Assembly (NCBI RefSeq): GCF_000702585.1
Contig: NZ_JNIQ01000001.1
Coordinates: 1,245,001 to 1,309,000 of the forward strand
Direction of reading: 5' to 3'
DNA length: 64,000 nucleotides
Source of the DNA: Exiguobacterium aurantiacum DSM 6208
Lineage (GTDB): Bacteria; Bacillota; Bacilli; Exiguobacteriales; Exiguobacteriaceae
The position numbers and the translations under genes were made by a program. Shown here piece by piece: positions 17,248-25,422 of this stretch. Every line of letters starts with the position of its first letter. Position 1 is the stretch's first letter. The notes below the pieces were generated by a model. The model worked only from the letters and a program-made list of their open reading frames with translations, was not told the origin of the DNA and ran no database searches.

Positions 17248-17275
17248 AGTATAGCATGTCGACCCCGGATGCGAA
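17248..17275 (-). promoter_or_regulatory. Promoter of YitT copy 1
   Basis: On the minus strand: TTCGCA (17270-17275), 16 bases, TATACT (17248-17253), with TG one base ahead (extended -10). Confidence 0.55.
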
Positions 17276-17293
17276 CGACACCATCTCGTGAAT

Positions 17294-17328
17294 TTAGTTA
17301 TGTATTATAACTAAAAATATGCTAGACT
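17294..17328 (+). promoter_or_regulatory. Inverted repeat overlapping the promoter of YitT copy 2
   Basis: TTAGTTAT (17294-17301) and ATAACTAA (17307-17314) form a perfect 8-base dyad with a 5-base spacer. TAGACT (17323-17328), preceded by TGC, is an extended -10; the dyad covers the -35 position. This is an operator layout for an unidentified dimeric repressor. Confidence 0.55.
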
Positions 17329-17356
17329 GATGAAATGTAAGGAAAGGAAGGGTACT

Positions 17357-18205
17357 ATGAAACGAACAAAATGGAGAGTCAACCTCATCATGAACGTCAT
17401 CGGGGGTTTGATCGCCGCTTATGGACTCGAGTCGGTCCTTATCCCGAACAACGTCTCCGACGGGGGCATCACCGGCCTCAGCATCGTCGGTTCTCAGCTG
17501 TTCGGCTTGCCGCTCGGGATCTTCATCGCCATCTTGAACGTCCCGTTCATCTATCTCGGCTATAAACAAATCGGCAAGAGCTTCGCGATCTTGTCGGTCA
17601 CCGGTATCGCCTCGCTCTCGATCGGCACCGTCGTCATGCACCACGTCCCGACGATCATCGAAGGGGACGCGCTCCTCATCACGGTCGTCGGCGGGATCAT
17701 CATCGGTCTCGGCATGGGGCTCGCGCTTCGGAACGGGGGCGCGCTCGACGGGATCGACATGCTCGCCGTCTTATTGTCGCGGAAGCTGCCGTTCAGCACG
17801 AGCGACTTGATCCTCTTCTTGAACGCGTTCGTCTTCATCGTCGTCTCGACGGTGTTCGGGCTCCAAGGCGCGGTCTTGTCAGCCATCGCCTACTTCATCG
17901 CCTCGAAAGTGATTCATATCGTCGAGGAGGGCCTGAGCGGGGCGAAGACGTTCAACATCATCACGAGCGCACCCGACGAGATGGTTGAGACGATTCGTGA
18001 CCGGCTCGGACGGAGCGTGACGCTCAAATCGATTCAAGGCTCGTACTCGAAAGCGGCGTACCATGAGATCACATGCGTCATCAACCGGCTCGAGGAGCGG
18101 AAGTTGAAAGACATCATCGATCACGTCGACCCGGAAGCGTTCGTCGTCGTGTATGAAGTGACGGAAGTGAAAGGCGGCACGTTCCAAAAGCGCGACATCC
18201 ACTGA
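17357..18205 (+). CDS. YitT family membrane protein (DUF161-DUF2179), copy 2
   Basis: A 282-residue paralogue of the divergent neighbour with the same plan: membrane helices over residues 1-180 (LIPNNVSDGGITGLS near residue 32, GGALDGIDMLAVLLS near residue 128) and a cytosolic DUF2179 domain with GSYSKAAYHEITCVIN. The frame extends to 17330, but the ATG at 17357 follows AAGGAAGGG and lies behind the promoter. Its terminator hairpin has been split by the IS1182 element. Confidence 0.88.
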   Translation: MKRTKWRVNLIMNVIGGLIAAYGLESVLIPNNVSDGGITGLSIVGSQLFGLPLGIFIAILNVPFIYLGYKQIGKSFAILSVTGIASLSIGTVVMHHVPTIIEGDALLITVVGGIIIGLGMGLALRNGGALDGIDMLAVLLSRKLPFSTSDLILFLNAFVFIVVSTVFGLQGAVLSAIAYFIASKVIHIVEEGLSGAKTFNIITSAPDEMVETIRDRLGRSVTLKSIQGSYSKAAYHEITCVINRLEERKLKDIIDHVDPEAFVVVYEVTEVKGGTFQKRDIH

Positions 18206-18214
18206 ACACCTGGC

Positions 18215-18223
18215 CGAATCTGG
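18215..18223 (+). repeat. Left 9-bp target-site duplication of IS1182 copy 1
   Basis: CGAATCTGG, repeated exactly at 20057-20065 on the other side of the element. It includes the loop of the terminator of YitT copy 2. Confidence 0.9.
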
Positions 18224-20056
18224 GAGGGCACTGAAAAACCTCCGCTCTATCCGAGCGTGAAAAGAAAAAAGGGGGATTGAACCGACTCACGTCGGGACAA
18301 TCCCCCTTTTTTCCTTGCCCTCATCCTGTATTTTCTTTTCGAAGGGCGATGATTCGCTTCAGGTTGACCGCAATGATTGCCATCACGCCCTGTAACGTCA
18401 TGCCTTTCAGGTCTGACGTCTTGTTGCGCGCCAGACCTTGTGGGTTCTTCAATTGACTATTTTTCGCCTCGATGGCGAAGCGCTTGCGGCGATAGTCCTT
18501 GAACTCATCCGTCTGCTCGTACTCGTACTGTTCGCTATGCTCCCTCGATTTCAAGGACACGCTGTACGTTTTCGATTTTGCACCATTCTTGTAACAGCCA
18601 TTGCGCAACGAGCATTGCTTACAGAGCTCGATATCGAAATAATGCGTTTCTTTCTGATTTTTACCGATGTCCTTTGTCCCTGTCCGGGCCTTCCGGATGG
18701 CCATGTGCCCGGCGGGGCAGACGTAGCGTTCGGCATCCTTGTTGTAGGTGAACCCCTCACCGCGGTTATCAGCCGGCGAATAGACACGCGGATTCAACGG
18801 GGCGACAAGCTTACATCCTTGTGAGGCAGCGTAAATCAGGTTGTCACGGCCAGAATAGGCGGCGTCACCCACGATGTGGTCGAACTCGGCACCGGCTAGA
18901 TGGCTCTTCTCAACAAGACTCGCCAATTGTGGCCCGTCTGCCACCTCGCCAGATGTGACGACGACAGCCGTGATGATGCCCTCCTCCGTCATCGCGAGAT
19001 GGTGCTTGTAGCCGAAGAACGACGAGTCGGCACTCTTGTGCCCCGTCCGGGCATCGCTGTCTTTGGACACCTGCAGCTCGACATGCGCATCCTCCGCTAG
19101 CTCACGCACCCGGTTCACCTGGTCTCGGATGTGCTCGCGAAACATCAGCTCGGGCATCCCGGTCTCGACGGTCTCTGCGACGGCAAGCGCATAGGCGAGG
19201 AGTTGGTCGATATCCTCCTCGTCGACCTTTTCCGGGAAACGACCTTTCGCATCGACCGATGATTGGTAGCACGCTTGTCTCAGGCGTTTCGTCTCGTCGA
19301 TGATTGCCTGTCTGATCGGTTTCTGCCCGTACCGGGCCCGTGAATGGGTCGCGTCGACGATCAATGTCCGTCCCTTGAGCAGCCCCATCCCTTTCGCGAC
19401 CTCGACCGTGTGCCCGATCAACTTGTCGAGCAGCTCGTCGTCGTCCATGCGCTGACGACGGAACTTCGTGAGCGAGGAGGGGTTGATGACGTCATCTTCC
19501 GGTGCCAGGTCCAGAAAATATTTGTAGGTGAGGTCGGTCTTCGCCCGTCTGACGAGGTCGACGTCGGACAGGTTCGAATGCGCCTTCAGGAACAGATATT
19601 TGAACATCCGGACAGGATGGACGGCCATCCGACCGTTGTCGTGGCAATACGTATCCTCGAGTAGGTCCGTGATAAAATCGAACGAGACGAGGTCATGGAT
19701 GAGCCGCAGTTCGTCATCGGCCGGAATCAACAGGTCATAGAGGGCCGCATACGGGCTCGGCGGCATGTTGGGCAGGTCAGGCATCATCGGGATCGCCTCC
19801 AGATTGGTTGGTTACAGCCAGTATAGTCCGGAATGTCAGGCGCGTACAGCGCCGCCCGAGGGCACGCCGACTCCCGGGGAATCAGCGGGCAAGGCGAGAC
19901 CCAGCAGCGACGACGTCGCGATGCGGCTCGGCGCCCGCCCCCAGGAAAGCGGCGTGCCGGACAGGGCGGCTGAAGGGCAATGAAAACAGAGGAGCGCCAC
20001 CCCTTCCGGGACGACGCTCCTCTGTTCAAAAACATTTGAAGTTTTTCAGTGCCCTC
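18224..20056 (-). mobile_element. Complete IS1182-family insertion sequence, copy 1 (1833 bp)
   Basis: The ends are inverted repeats: GAGGGCACTGAAAAAC at the left and its complement at the right (GTTTTTCAGTGCCCTC, ending 20056), flanked by a 9-bp duplication. Both ends carry internal hairpins: 18265-18312, a 15-base-arm stem with a T-tail, and 19985-20026 with arms AACAGAGGAGC / GCTCCTCTGTT; these should block read-through. The element splits a host terminator: ACACCTGGCC (18206-18215) would pair with GGTCCGGTGT (20064-20073), which is followed by Ts. Confidence 0.92.
18321..19787 (-). CDS. IS1182 family transposase, copy 1
   Basis: A 488-residue DDE transposase. An N-terminal DUF772-type region (HPVRMFKYLFLKAHSNLSDV near residue 56) precedes the catalytic core, with candidate aspartates in LIVDATHSRA and IVGDAAYSGRDN and the glutamate in RFAIEAKNSQLKN near the C-terminus. 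A cysteine cluster (CPAGHMAIRK, CKQCSLRNGCYK) lies near residues 360-400. The ATG at 19787 has GGAGG eight bases upstream. It appears intact. The sister copy at 50277 has the same length but differs at scattered residues, mostly in the middle third. Confidence 0.93.
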   Translation of the reverse strand: MMPDLPNMPPSPYAALYDLLIPADDELRLIHDLVSFDFITDLLEDTYCHDNGRMAVHPVRMFKYLFLKAHSNLSDVDLVRRAKTDLTYKYFLDLAPEDDVINPSSLTKFRRQRMDDDELLDKLIGHTVEVAKGMGLLKGRTLIVDATHSRARYGQKPIRQAIIDETKRLRQACYQSSVDAKGRFPEKVDEEDIDQLLAYALAVAETVETGMPELMFREHIRDQVNRVRELAEDAHVELQVSKDSDARTGHKSADSSFFGYKHHLAMTEEGIITAVVVTSGEVADGPQLASLVEKSHLAGAEFDHIVGDAAYSGRDNLIYAASQGCKLVAPLNPRVYSPADNRGEGFTYNKDAERYVCPAGHMAIRKARTGTKDIGKNQKETHYFDIELCKQCSLRNGCYKNGAKSKTYSVSLKSREHSEQYEYEQTDEFKDYRRKRFAIEAKNSQLKNPQGLARNKTSDLKGMTLQGVMAIIAVNLKRIIALRKENTG

Positions 20057-20065
20057 CGAATCTGG
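20057..20065 (+). repeat. Right 9-bp target-site duplication of IS1182 copy 1
   Basis: CGAATCTGG, identical to 18215-18223. The second arm of the split host terminator and its T-run (to 20079) follow. The region 19788-20141 otherwise holds only the IS right end and the short leader of the DMT gene. Confidence 0.9.
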
Positions 20066-20141
20066 TCCGGTGTTTTTTTGATTTGGCAGGAGAACGGGAG
20101 CGGCGCATTGAACTAGTGGGGATTCAGAAAGGAGGGATGCG

Positions 20142-21092
20142 ATGCGTCCGCTCATCCTCGGCGTGTTCGCCGCGCTCTTTTTCGCGAGCACGTTCGTCTT
20201 AAATGAAGCCATGCATATCGGGGGCGGCCACTGGGCGTATAGCGCCTCGCTCCGCTTCTTGTTCATGATTCCACTCCTCGTCTTAGTCGTCGCCATGCGC
20301 GGCGGATTGGGACGGGTACGAAAGGAACTCGCAAGCGACCCGGTGCCGTGGCTCGTCTGGGGGACGGTCGGGTTCGGCCTGTTTTACGTCCCGATTTGTA
20401 TCGCCGCCGTCGAGGCACCGCCTTGGCTCATCGCCGGCACGTGGCAAGTGACGATTCTCGCCGGGGCGCTCTTGTCGCCGCTCTTCAAAAAAACGGACGG
20501 GACGCGCGAACAGATTCCGTGGACGGCGCTCCGGTTCTCCGGGATCATCCTATTCGGTGTCGTCCTCATGCAAGTCGAGTTTTTACAGACGTTCGAGCCG
20601 CGCTTCCTGCTGATCGGCGTCTTGCCAGTGCTCCTCGCCGCGTTCGCCTATCCGCTCGGCAACCGGAAGATGATGGCCCACACCGACCTCGACGTGTTCG
20701 AGCGCATCCTCGGCATGTGCGTCGGCTCGCTCCCGGTATGGTTGTTGTTGTTCGGCTACGGGCTGACGACCGGTGTGCCGTCGGGGGCGCAAGTGTCGCA
20801 GACGCTCCTCGTCGCGTTACTGTCCGGCGTCATCGCGACGGTGCTCTTCTTCAAGGCGACCGACCTCGTCAAACACGACATGGGCCGGCTCGCGACGGTC
20901 GAGGGGACACAGGCGCTCGAGGTGCTGTTCGCGCTCGTCGGCGAGATTTTGATTTTACAGGCGGGGCTGCCGTCAGGGCTGTCGCTCGTAGGAATTGGGA
21001 TTGTCATGCTCGGCGTCACGTTGCATAGCCGGGCTTCACTCAAAGTGATGGAAAGGTCAGTCGCGATCGACCGTTACGGGAAGGAGGGATGA
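20142..21092 (+). CDS. DMT superfamily exporter (multidrug resistance efflux, EmrE-like)
   Basis: A 316-residue membrane protein with about ten hydrophobic helices in two EamA-like halves. It starts MRPLILGVFAALFFASTFVL, followed by NEAMHIGGGHWAYSASLRF, which fits the multidrug-efflux branch of drug/metabolite transporters (PF13536). The substrate is unknown. The ribosome site GGAGG is six bases before the ATG. IS1182 copy 1 lies immediately upstream and may have removed its original promoter or isolated it from the yitT transcript. The end overlaps the ribosome site of the next gene. Confidence 0.82.
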   Translation: MRPLILGVFAALFFASTFVLNEAMHIGGGHWAYSASLRFLFMIPLLVLVVAMRGGLGRVRKELASDPVPWLVWGTVGFGLFYVPICIAAVEAPPWLIAGTWQVTILAGALLSPLFKKTDGTREQIPWTALRFSGIILFGVVLMQVEFLQTFEPRFLLIGVLPVLLAAFAYPLGNRKMMAHTDLDVFERILGMCVGSLPVWLLLFGYGLTTGVPSGAQVSQTLLVALLSGVIATVLFFKATDLVKHDMGRLATVEGTQALEVLFALVGEILILQAGLPSGLSLVGIGIVMLGVTLHSRASLKVMERSVAIDRYGKEG

Positions 21093-21094
21093 AG

Positions 21095-21388
21095 ATGGCA
21101 TATGGAATGATCGGCAAGTTGACCGCGATTCAAGGAGAGCGGGAGACGTTGCTGGCGATACTGCTTGAGGCCGCCACGGCGATGGAACAGGAAGCGGGGT
21201 GCGAGGCGTATCGGGTGAGCGTCTCGCTCGACGACGACGCGATCGTCGTCTATGAAGTGTGGACAAGTGAGGCCGCCCACCAACAGTCGCTCGCGCTTCC
21301 GGTGACAAAGCGATTGATCGATCAGGCGAAGCCGATCTTGGCCGGTGTCGAACAGATGGTGACGTTTGAGCCGAAAGGAACGTATTAA
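21095..21388 (+). CDS. Antibiotic biosynthesis monooxygenase-like (ABM) protein
   Basis: A 97-residue single-domain ferredoxin-like protein: IGKLTAIQGERETLLAILLE, a GCEAYRVSV strand and VVYEVWTSEAAHQQSL, the ABM/YgiN pattern. Members include quinol monooxygenases and small heme-degrading enzymes; the substrate cannot be told here. I take the ATG at 21095 because GGAGG is seven bases upstream; an ATG at 21089 would be too close. It overlaps the DMT operon. Confidence 0.82.
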   Translation: MAYGMIGKLTAIQGERETLLAILLEAATAMEQEAGCEAYRVSVSLDDDAIVVYEVWTSEAAHQQSLALPVTKRLIDQAKPILAGVEQMVTFEPKGTY

Positions 21389-21392
21389 AAGA

Positions 21393-21415
21393 CCCACGTC
21401 CGCGGACGTGGGTTT
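21393..21415 (+). terminator. Terminator, convergent genes
   Basis: A perfect 20-base palindrome (CCCACGTCCG / CGGACGTGGG) with a short TTTG tail, between the ABM gene and the convergent 21421 gene. Confidence 0.7.
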
Positions 21416-21420
21416 GTCAG

Positions 21421-21918
21421 TTACGATTTTGTGAGGCTACCTTTGACTTTGGCGTAGAAATCGTCCATCATACCAGTACGGCTGCCGAGCTGGCAGACGA
21501 GTTCGAGCGTCTCTTTATAGAACTTCTTGACGAGCCCTTTGTTTTTGATGGCTGGCATCGACGCGAGCGTCTTCTCTAAGTTCTGCAAGATCTCTTCGAT
21601 TTGCGCGTCCGAGTCCGGCTTCACGATCGTCATGTTTTCCGGGATTTTGACGATTTTGTCTTGCTCCTGGTGACGGAACGAGGCGCCGAAGCCGAGGTTC
21701 TCGATGAAGAGGTGCGGCATCGCCTTCTGGCCGAAGAACTGTTTATGCCAGTCCGTCGCTTTCATCGTGTCCATGTCCTGCTTGAACGTGGACGCCGTCG
21801 ACACGTACTGTTTGAACAGGTCGGTCATGAACTTCTCGATGACCGGGATTTGAAGGGCGAAGACGTTTTTTAAGAGCGCGTCGAGCTGCGCCCGTGACAA
21901 TTGGGATTCGTTAGACAT
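21421..21918 (-). CDS. Hypothetical soluble helical protein
   Basis: A 165-residue protein I do not recognise. It is predicted mostly helical, with amphipathic segments at residues 5-50 (SRAQLDALLKNVFALQIPVI) and 105-160, and has no signal, membrane segment or cysteine cluster beyond a single Cys. Its lysine-rich C-terminus and overall shape faintly recall phasin-like or coiled-coil proteins, but there is no motif to support that. The ribosome site is AGAGGA. It is divergent from the 22075 gene. Confidence 0.7.
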   Translation of the reverse strand: MSNESQLSRAQLDALLKNVFALQIPVIEKFMTDLFKQYVSTASTFKQDMDTMKATDWHKQFFGQKAMPHLFIENLGFGASFRHQEQDKIVKIPENMTIVKPDSDAQIEEILQNLEKTLASMPAIKNKGLVKKFYKETLELVCQLGSRTGMMDDFYAKVKGSLTKS

Positions 21919-22074
21919 GTCGGTTCCTCTTTTCTATAATGCGATACTTTTATCGTATGGGATTGGGGAACGTGCGTCAACGCATCCCGAAACATTTTTT
22001 CAGAATATTTAATGATTTGCCTGCATTTTGTGCGATAATCGTCTCATGGCAGGAATAAAGAGGAGTGGATCAAC

Positions 22075-22560
22075 ATGAACAAAACATTGAAGTGGGCCGT
22101 CGCGCTTGGCGTGACCGGGGCCCTTGTCGCAACGGTCGGTGTCGTCTCGTCCCGGGGACGGACCGATGACACGTCGCAGACGATTCGGGACCGTGCCCTC
22201 GGCTATGAGATCATTCTCCCGTCGAAGATTGCCGAGGCGATCGAGCGCGGAGACGTCTACATCGAGAAGTCGCAAGACGTGACCGATATCGGCGACAAGG
22301 CGAGCTACGGCACGTTCGACCTCTACTACAATCTTGAGGGCGGCGACGACCAGTTGTTGTTCCACTTGGACCTCGTCGACCGCGAGTTGTCAGAAGAGGC
22401 ATTCGCGGAGGAGGTCGGCTACGGCAACTACCTCGGTGCGAGCGACAAGACGTTCTTCTGGGTCGAACCGACCGAAGCCGTGCCGGGTGCCGAGGCGCAC
22501 ACGGACGAGATCACGGAGCTCCTCGAGACGCTCCCGGAGCTCGAGTTCCGCACGTTATGA
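22075..22560 (+). CDS. Hypothetical exported or membrane-anchored protein
   Basis: A 161-residue protein with an N-terminal signal anchor (basic MNKTLKW, then a hydrophobic stretch to about residue 24, no lipobox) and an acidic soluble domain outside the membrane. I see no family motif. The ATG has AGAGGAG upstream. A possible extended -10 GATAAT with TGC ahead lies at 22034-22039. A terminator follows directly, so it is monocistronic. Confidence 0.72.
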   Translation: MNKTLKWAVALGVTGALVATVGVVSSRGRTDDTSQTIRDRALGYEIILPSKIAEAIERGDVYIEKSQDVTDIGDKASYGTFDLYYNLEGGDDQLLFHLDLVDRELSEEAFAEEVGYGNYLGASDKTFFWVEPTEAVPGAEAHTDEITELLETLPELEFRTL

Positions 22561-22562
22561 GT

Positions 22563-22585
22563 CCGCCCGCTTCGGCGGGCTTTTT
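22563..22585 (+). terminator. Terminator after the 22075 gene
   Basis: GCCCGC-TTCG-GCGGGC followed by five Ts. Confidence 0.88.
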
Positions 22586-22615
22586 GTTGTGCTACAATAA
22601 AGGCGAGGTGATGGT

Positions 22616-23443
22616 ATGAACTATACAGTAGAAGAAGTAAGACAACCAGAAGACGTGAGAACGCTCGAAGAAACGGTCAACACGTTTGACGGAATCGACG
22701 TCAAAGTCGGCCATGAGGCGGTCGGACAGAACGACTACGCGGTTTACGCGGACGATTTGCTCGTCGGGTATTTGATGTTGTTCCCGTATCTCGAGAACGA
22801 ATACGAAGTGAACGCGCTCGTCCATCCGGATTACCGGAAGCAAGGTGTGTTCAAGGCGCTCTTGGAGACGGCGAAGCGGGACGCGAAAGCGAACGGCTGC
22901 GAGGCGTTCACGTTCGTCATCGACCGGAAGTCGAAGTCTGGCAAGGCGGTCGTCGACCACCTTGGTGCGGCGTATCGGTTCTCCGAGTACAACCTCGTCT
23001 TGAAGAAGGCGGAACTGTTCTTGAAGCCGAACGAGGTGTCGCTCCGCGAGGCGACGGACGCCGACCGTCCGCTCATCATCGAGACGCTATCTGAGGCGTT
23101 CGGTGACCCTGTGGACGTGACGGAAAATATCTATAGCCAAATCGACACGACGGACCGCGTGACGTATATCGGCGAGGTCGAAGGTCGTCCGGTCGGCGTC
23201 ATCCGCGCGCTCCTCTCAGGCGACGACGCGGGAAGCATCCACGCGTTCGGTGTCCGGGCGAGCGAGCAAGGCAAAGGCTACGGCTCGAAGATGTTGAAGC
23301 AGATGGTCCAGCAGCTGTTCCGCATGGGCCGGACGAAGCTCGAACTCGACGTCGAGACGGAGAATAAGGCCGCGCTCGAGATTTACAAGCGGGCCGGTTT
23401 CGCGGAGAATGGCGGATATGAGTTTTACCTATTAGAACTGTGA
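22616..23443 (+). CDS. Tandem-domain GNAT N-acetyltransferase
   Basis: A 275-residue protein with two GNAT folds. The first (about 1-130) has NALVHPDYRKQGVFKALLE, an acetyl-CoA loop (RKQGVF) in motif A. The second (about 140-275) has HAFGVRASEQGKGYGSKMLK, a classical Q/RxxGxG/A loop, and ENKAALEIYKRAGF. The acceptor substrate is unknown. The ribosome site is GAGGTGATGGT. It is followed after nine bases by a small membrane protein. Confidence 0.88.
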   Translation: MNYTVEEVRQPEDVRTLEETVNTFDGIDVKVGHEAVGQNDYAVYADDLLVGYLMLFPYLENEYEVNALVHPDYRKQGVFKALLETAKRDAKANGCEAFTFVIDRKSKSGKAVVDHLGAAYRFSEYNLVLKKAELFLKPNEVSLREATDADRPLIIETLSEAFGDPVDVTENIYSQIDTTDRVTYIGEVEGRPVGVIRALLSGDDAGSIHAFGVRASEQGKGYGSKMLKQMVQQLFRMGRTKLELDVETENKAALEIYKRAGFAENGGYEFYLLEL

Positions 23444-23452
23444 GGTGACAGC

Positions 23453-23776
23453 ATGGTCAGAAATTTGAAATGGCTCGGGGCGGCGTTTGAGGCGTTCCTC
23501 GGGATCCCGATCCTCGGCGGTCTGTTCATCATCAGCATGGGCTACTCGCCGCTCGGGTTCATGCTCGCGTTCCACATCGTCGTGCTCGTCTTGTCGCTCA
23601 CCCGACTGAACCGATTGTCGTTCGGTCCGATTGTCGGCATCACGGCGTCAGTGCTCGGCTTTATCCCGATCGTCGGAATGATGCTCCACTGGGCGGCGGC
23701 GATTGCGCTCACGATCGATGCGCTCACGACGACGCGTGAACGGTCGCGTGTAACAAAAGACACCGACCCGTTTTGA
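23453..23776 (+). CDS. Small multi-pass membrane protein, unknown
   Basis: A 107-residue hydrophobic protein with three predicted helices (about residues 10-30, 35-50 and 58-88) and a basic polar tail. No family is recognised. It follows the GNAT gene closely with its own GTGAGG ribosome site and shares its terminator, so the two probably form an operon. Confidence 0.7.
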   Translation: MVRNLKWLGAAFEAFLGIPILGGLFIISMGYSPLGFMLAFHIVVLVLSLTRLNRLSFGPIVGITASVLGFIPIVGMMLHWAAAIALTIDALTTTRERSRVTKDTDPF

Positions 23777-23780
23777 ACGG

Positions 23781-23808
23781 ACGCTCTCCATGAGGAGGGC
23801 GTTTTTTT
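23781..23808 (+). terminator. Terminator after the GNAT operon
   Basis: ACGCTCTCC-ATGA-GGAGGGCGT followed by T6. Confidence 0.9.
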
Positions 23809-23837
23809 ATTGACCAAACGTTCAACTGAAAACGCTA

Positions 23838-23863
23838 TACAAAAGCTTCCAACGAGACGATAT
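23838..23863 (+). promoter_or_regulatory. Sigma-D-like promoter of the chemoreceptor gene
   Basis: TACA (23838-23841), 14 bases, GACGATAT (23856-23863). It is a weaker match than the hag promoter, but chemoreceptors are usual sigma-D targets and it is 35 bases before the start codon. Confidence 0.5.
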
Positions 23864-23898
23864 AGAAGGTGATGAATTACACAGAGGAGGAACTCATA

Positions 23899-25191
23899 GT
23901 GAAGATTTTCAAAAACTTTACGACCCAGCTGCTCGCGTGGATTTTGGTCACATCCATCGTGACGGGCGGTTCGGTCGGGTACATCACGCTTCTATTGCTC
24001 ACGGAGCTCGAGATGGCGAAAGGACAGGTCATGCTCGTCGGGACGGCCGTGTCGCTTCTCATTTCAATTATCGGCAGTATCGTCATCTACTTGATCGCGC
24101 GCCGTCCGCTCAAGGCGATCGAGTCGGCGTCGGACAAGGCGGTCCAAGTCGGTAACGGCGACTTGACGGTCGAGTTCGCGAACGAGAAGACGAACGACCG
24201 CTCGGAGATGGGCCGTCTGCTTCTATCGATGGACAACATGGTCGGACACTTGCGGGAGCAAGGCACGAACATGCGCTATACGGCCGACCAATTGACGGGT
24301 TCGGCGCAAGAGATCGCGGCGGCCGTCCAAGAAGGCAACGTCGCCGGCGAGAACATCCGCCAAGCGATGGACGCATTGAACAAGATGCTCGATGACAACG
24401 TCAACGCGACGTACAGCTCGATGGATTTGCTCGGGGCCGTCGCCCGGACGATGGAGAACATCCGTCAAGAGATGGGCTCGGCTTTGAATGCGGCGAGTGA
24501 GATGCAACAAGAGGCCGAGAGCGGGAAAGGGCTCGCCTCGTCGTCAGTCGATGCGATGCATGCGATCGCCGGCAAGGTCGAGCAGTCGTCGACGCTCAAC
24601 AGCAAGTTGACAGAAATGACAGGTGAGATTTCACGGATCACGGATGTCATCAGTGACATTTCGGCACAGACGAACCTGTTGGCGTTGAACGCATCAATCG
24701 AAGCGGCCCGGGCCGGGGAACACGGACGCGGATTCGCGGTCGTTGCGGCCGAGGTCAAGAAGCTCGCCGAACAGACGGCGAACTCGACGCAAGAGATCAC
24801 GGATTTGATTGTCGACGTCAAACGTCTCGTCGGCGACACGTCGTCATCGATGGCGAACGTGAAAGCGGAAGTGGAAACAGGGGTTGGTCTTGTCGAGAAG
24901 GCGGGTGGCGCGTTCGCGACGATTCACAACTCGGCGAACGAAGTATATAGCCACGTCCATTCGGTCGATGCACTCTTAGATGAGTCGCGTGGGCAAATCG
25001 ACTCGGTCGTCACGAACTCGGCTGGTATCGTCGGCATGGTCGAAGAGGCGTCACGTTACGCCACGGAAGTCACGTCGGCGGCGAGCCAGCAGGCGGCAAG
25101 TCTCGGTGAAGTGAACGGCGCGATGACGGAGCTCGTACGTGTTGCGGAAAGTTTGCAGAATGAGACGGAGCAAGTTAAGGTTGAAGTGTAA
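23899..25191 (+). CDS. Methyl-accepting chemotaxis protein without a ligand domain
   Basis: About 430 residues. Two membrane helices (about 11-34 and 44-67) are joined by a loop of only about ten residues, so there is no extracellular sensor domain. A HAMP domain (68-120) and the coiled-coil signalling domain follow, with the tip sequence [20 protein letters not shown]. It may sense the membrane, energy state or a partner protein. The frame opens at 23869, but GAGGAGG nine bases before the GTG at 23899 marks the start. Confidence 0.9.
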   Translation: MKIFKNFTTQLLAWILVTSIVTGGSVGYITLLLLTELEMAKGQVMLVGTAVSLLISIIGSIVIYLIARRPLKAIESASDKAVQVGNGDLTVEFANEKTNDRSEMGRLLLSMDNMVGHLREQGTNMRYTADQLTGSAQEIAAAVQEGNVAGENIRQAMDALNKMLDDNVNATYSSMDLLGAVARTMENIRQEMGSALNAASEMQQEAESGKGLASSSVDAMHAIAGKVEQSSTLNSKLTEMTGEISRITDVISDISAQTNLLALNASIEAARAGEHGRGFAVVAAEVKKLAEQTANSTQEITDLIVDVKRLVGDTSSSMANVKAEVETGVGLVEKAGGAFATIHNSANEVYSHVHSVDALLDESRGQIDSVVTNSAGIVGMVEEASRYATEVTSAASQQAASLGEVNGAMTELVRVAESLQNETEQVKVEV

Positions 25192-25198
25192 GGAGACG

Positions 25199-25221
25199 CG
25201 ACCCAGCGATGGGTCGTTTTT
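25199..25221 (+). terminator. Terminator after the chemoreceptor gene
   Basis: CGACCC-AGCGAT-GGGTCG followed by five Ts. Confidence 0.82.
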
Positions 25222-25273
25222 CTATTTTATTTAAATTTTCTACTCGAAACGTGTAACTTTTTTCGAAAAAGAC

Positions 25274-25300
25274 TAAACAGATTCGGGATGACTCCGATAT
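25274..25300 (+). promoter_or_regulatory. Sigma-D promoter of hag
   Basis: TAAA (25274-25277), 15 bases, TCCGATAT (25293-25300), close to the B. subtilis consensus TAAA-N15-GCCGATAA. It gives a leader of about 115 bases. Confidence 0.88.
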
Positions 25301-25422
25301 AGAGTATGGAAACGCTAAAACGTTCCACTGAATACAAGGTGAGGGGCCGGCCTAAACCTTGTATGCTCGGACAAAAGGATTTGGAAGAGCGGAAAAACTC
25401 AAACCTATGGAGGGAAATTACA
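25301..25422 (+). promoter_or_regulatory. hag leader with hairpin and GGA motifs (probable CsrA target)
   Basis: A strong hairpin is formed by ATACAAGGT (25332-25340) and ACCTTGTAT (25356-25364), with an inner GGCC/GGCC. Downstream are GGA motifs at 25369, 25377, 25383, 25391, 25409 and 25413; the last two are in the ribosome site (TATGGAGGGA). CsrA binds GGA in loops or single strands, and in B. subtilis one of its two hag sites overlaps the ribosome site. With fliW-csrA upstream this is very likely the regulated leader. Confidence 0.75.
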
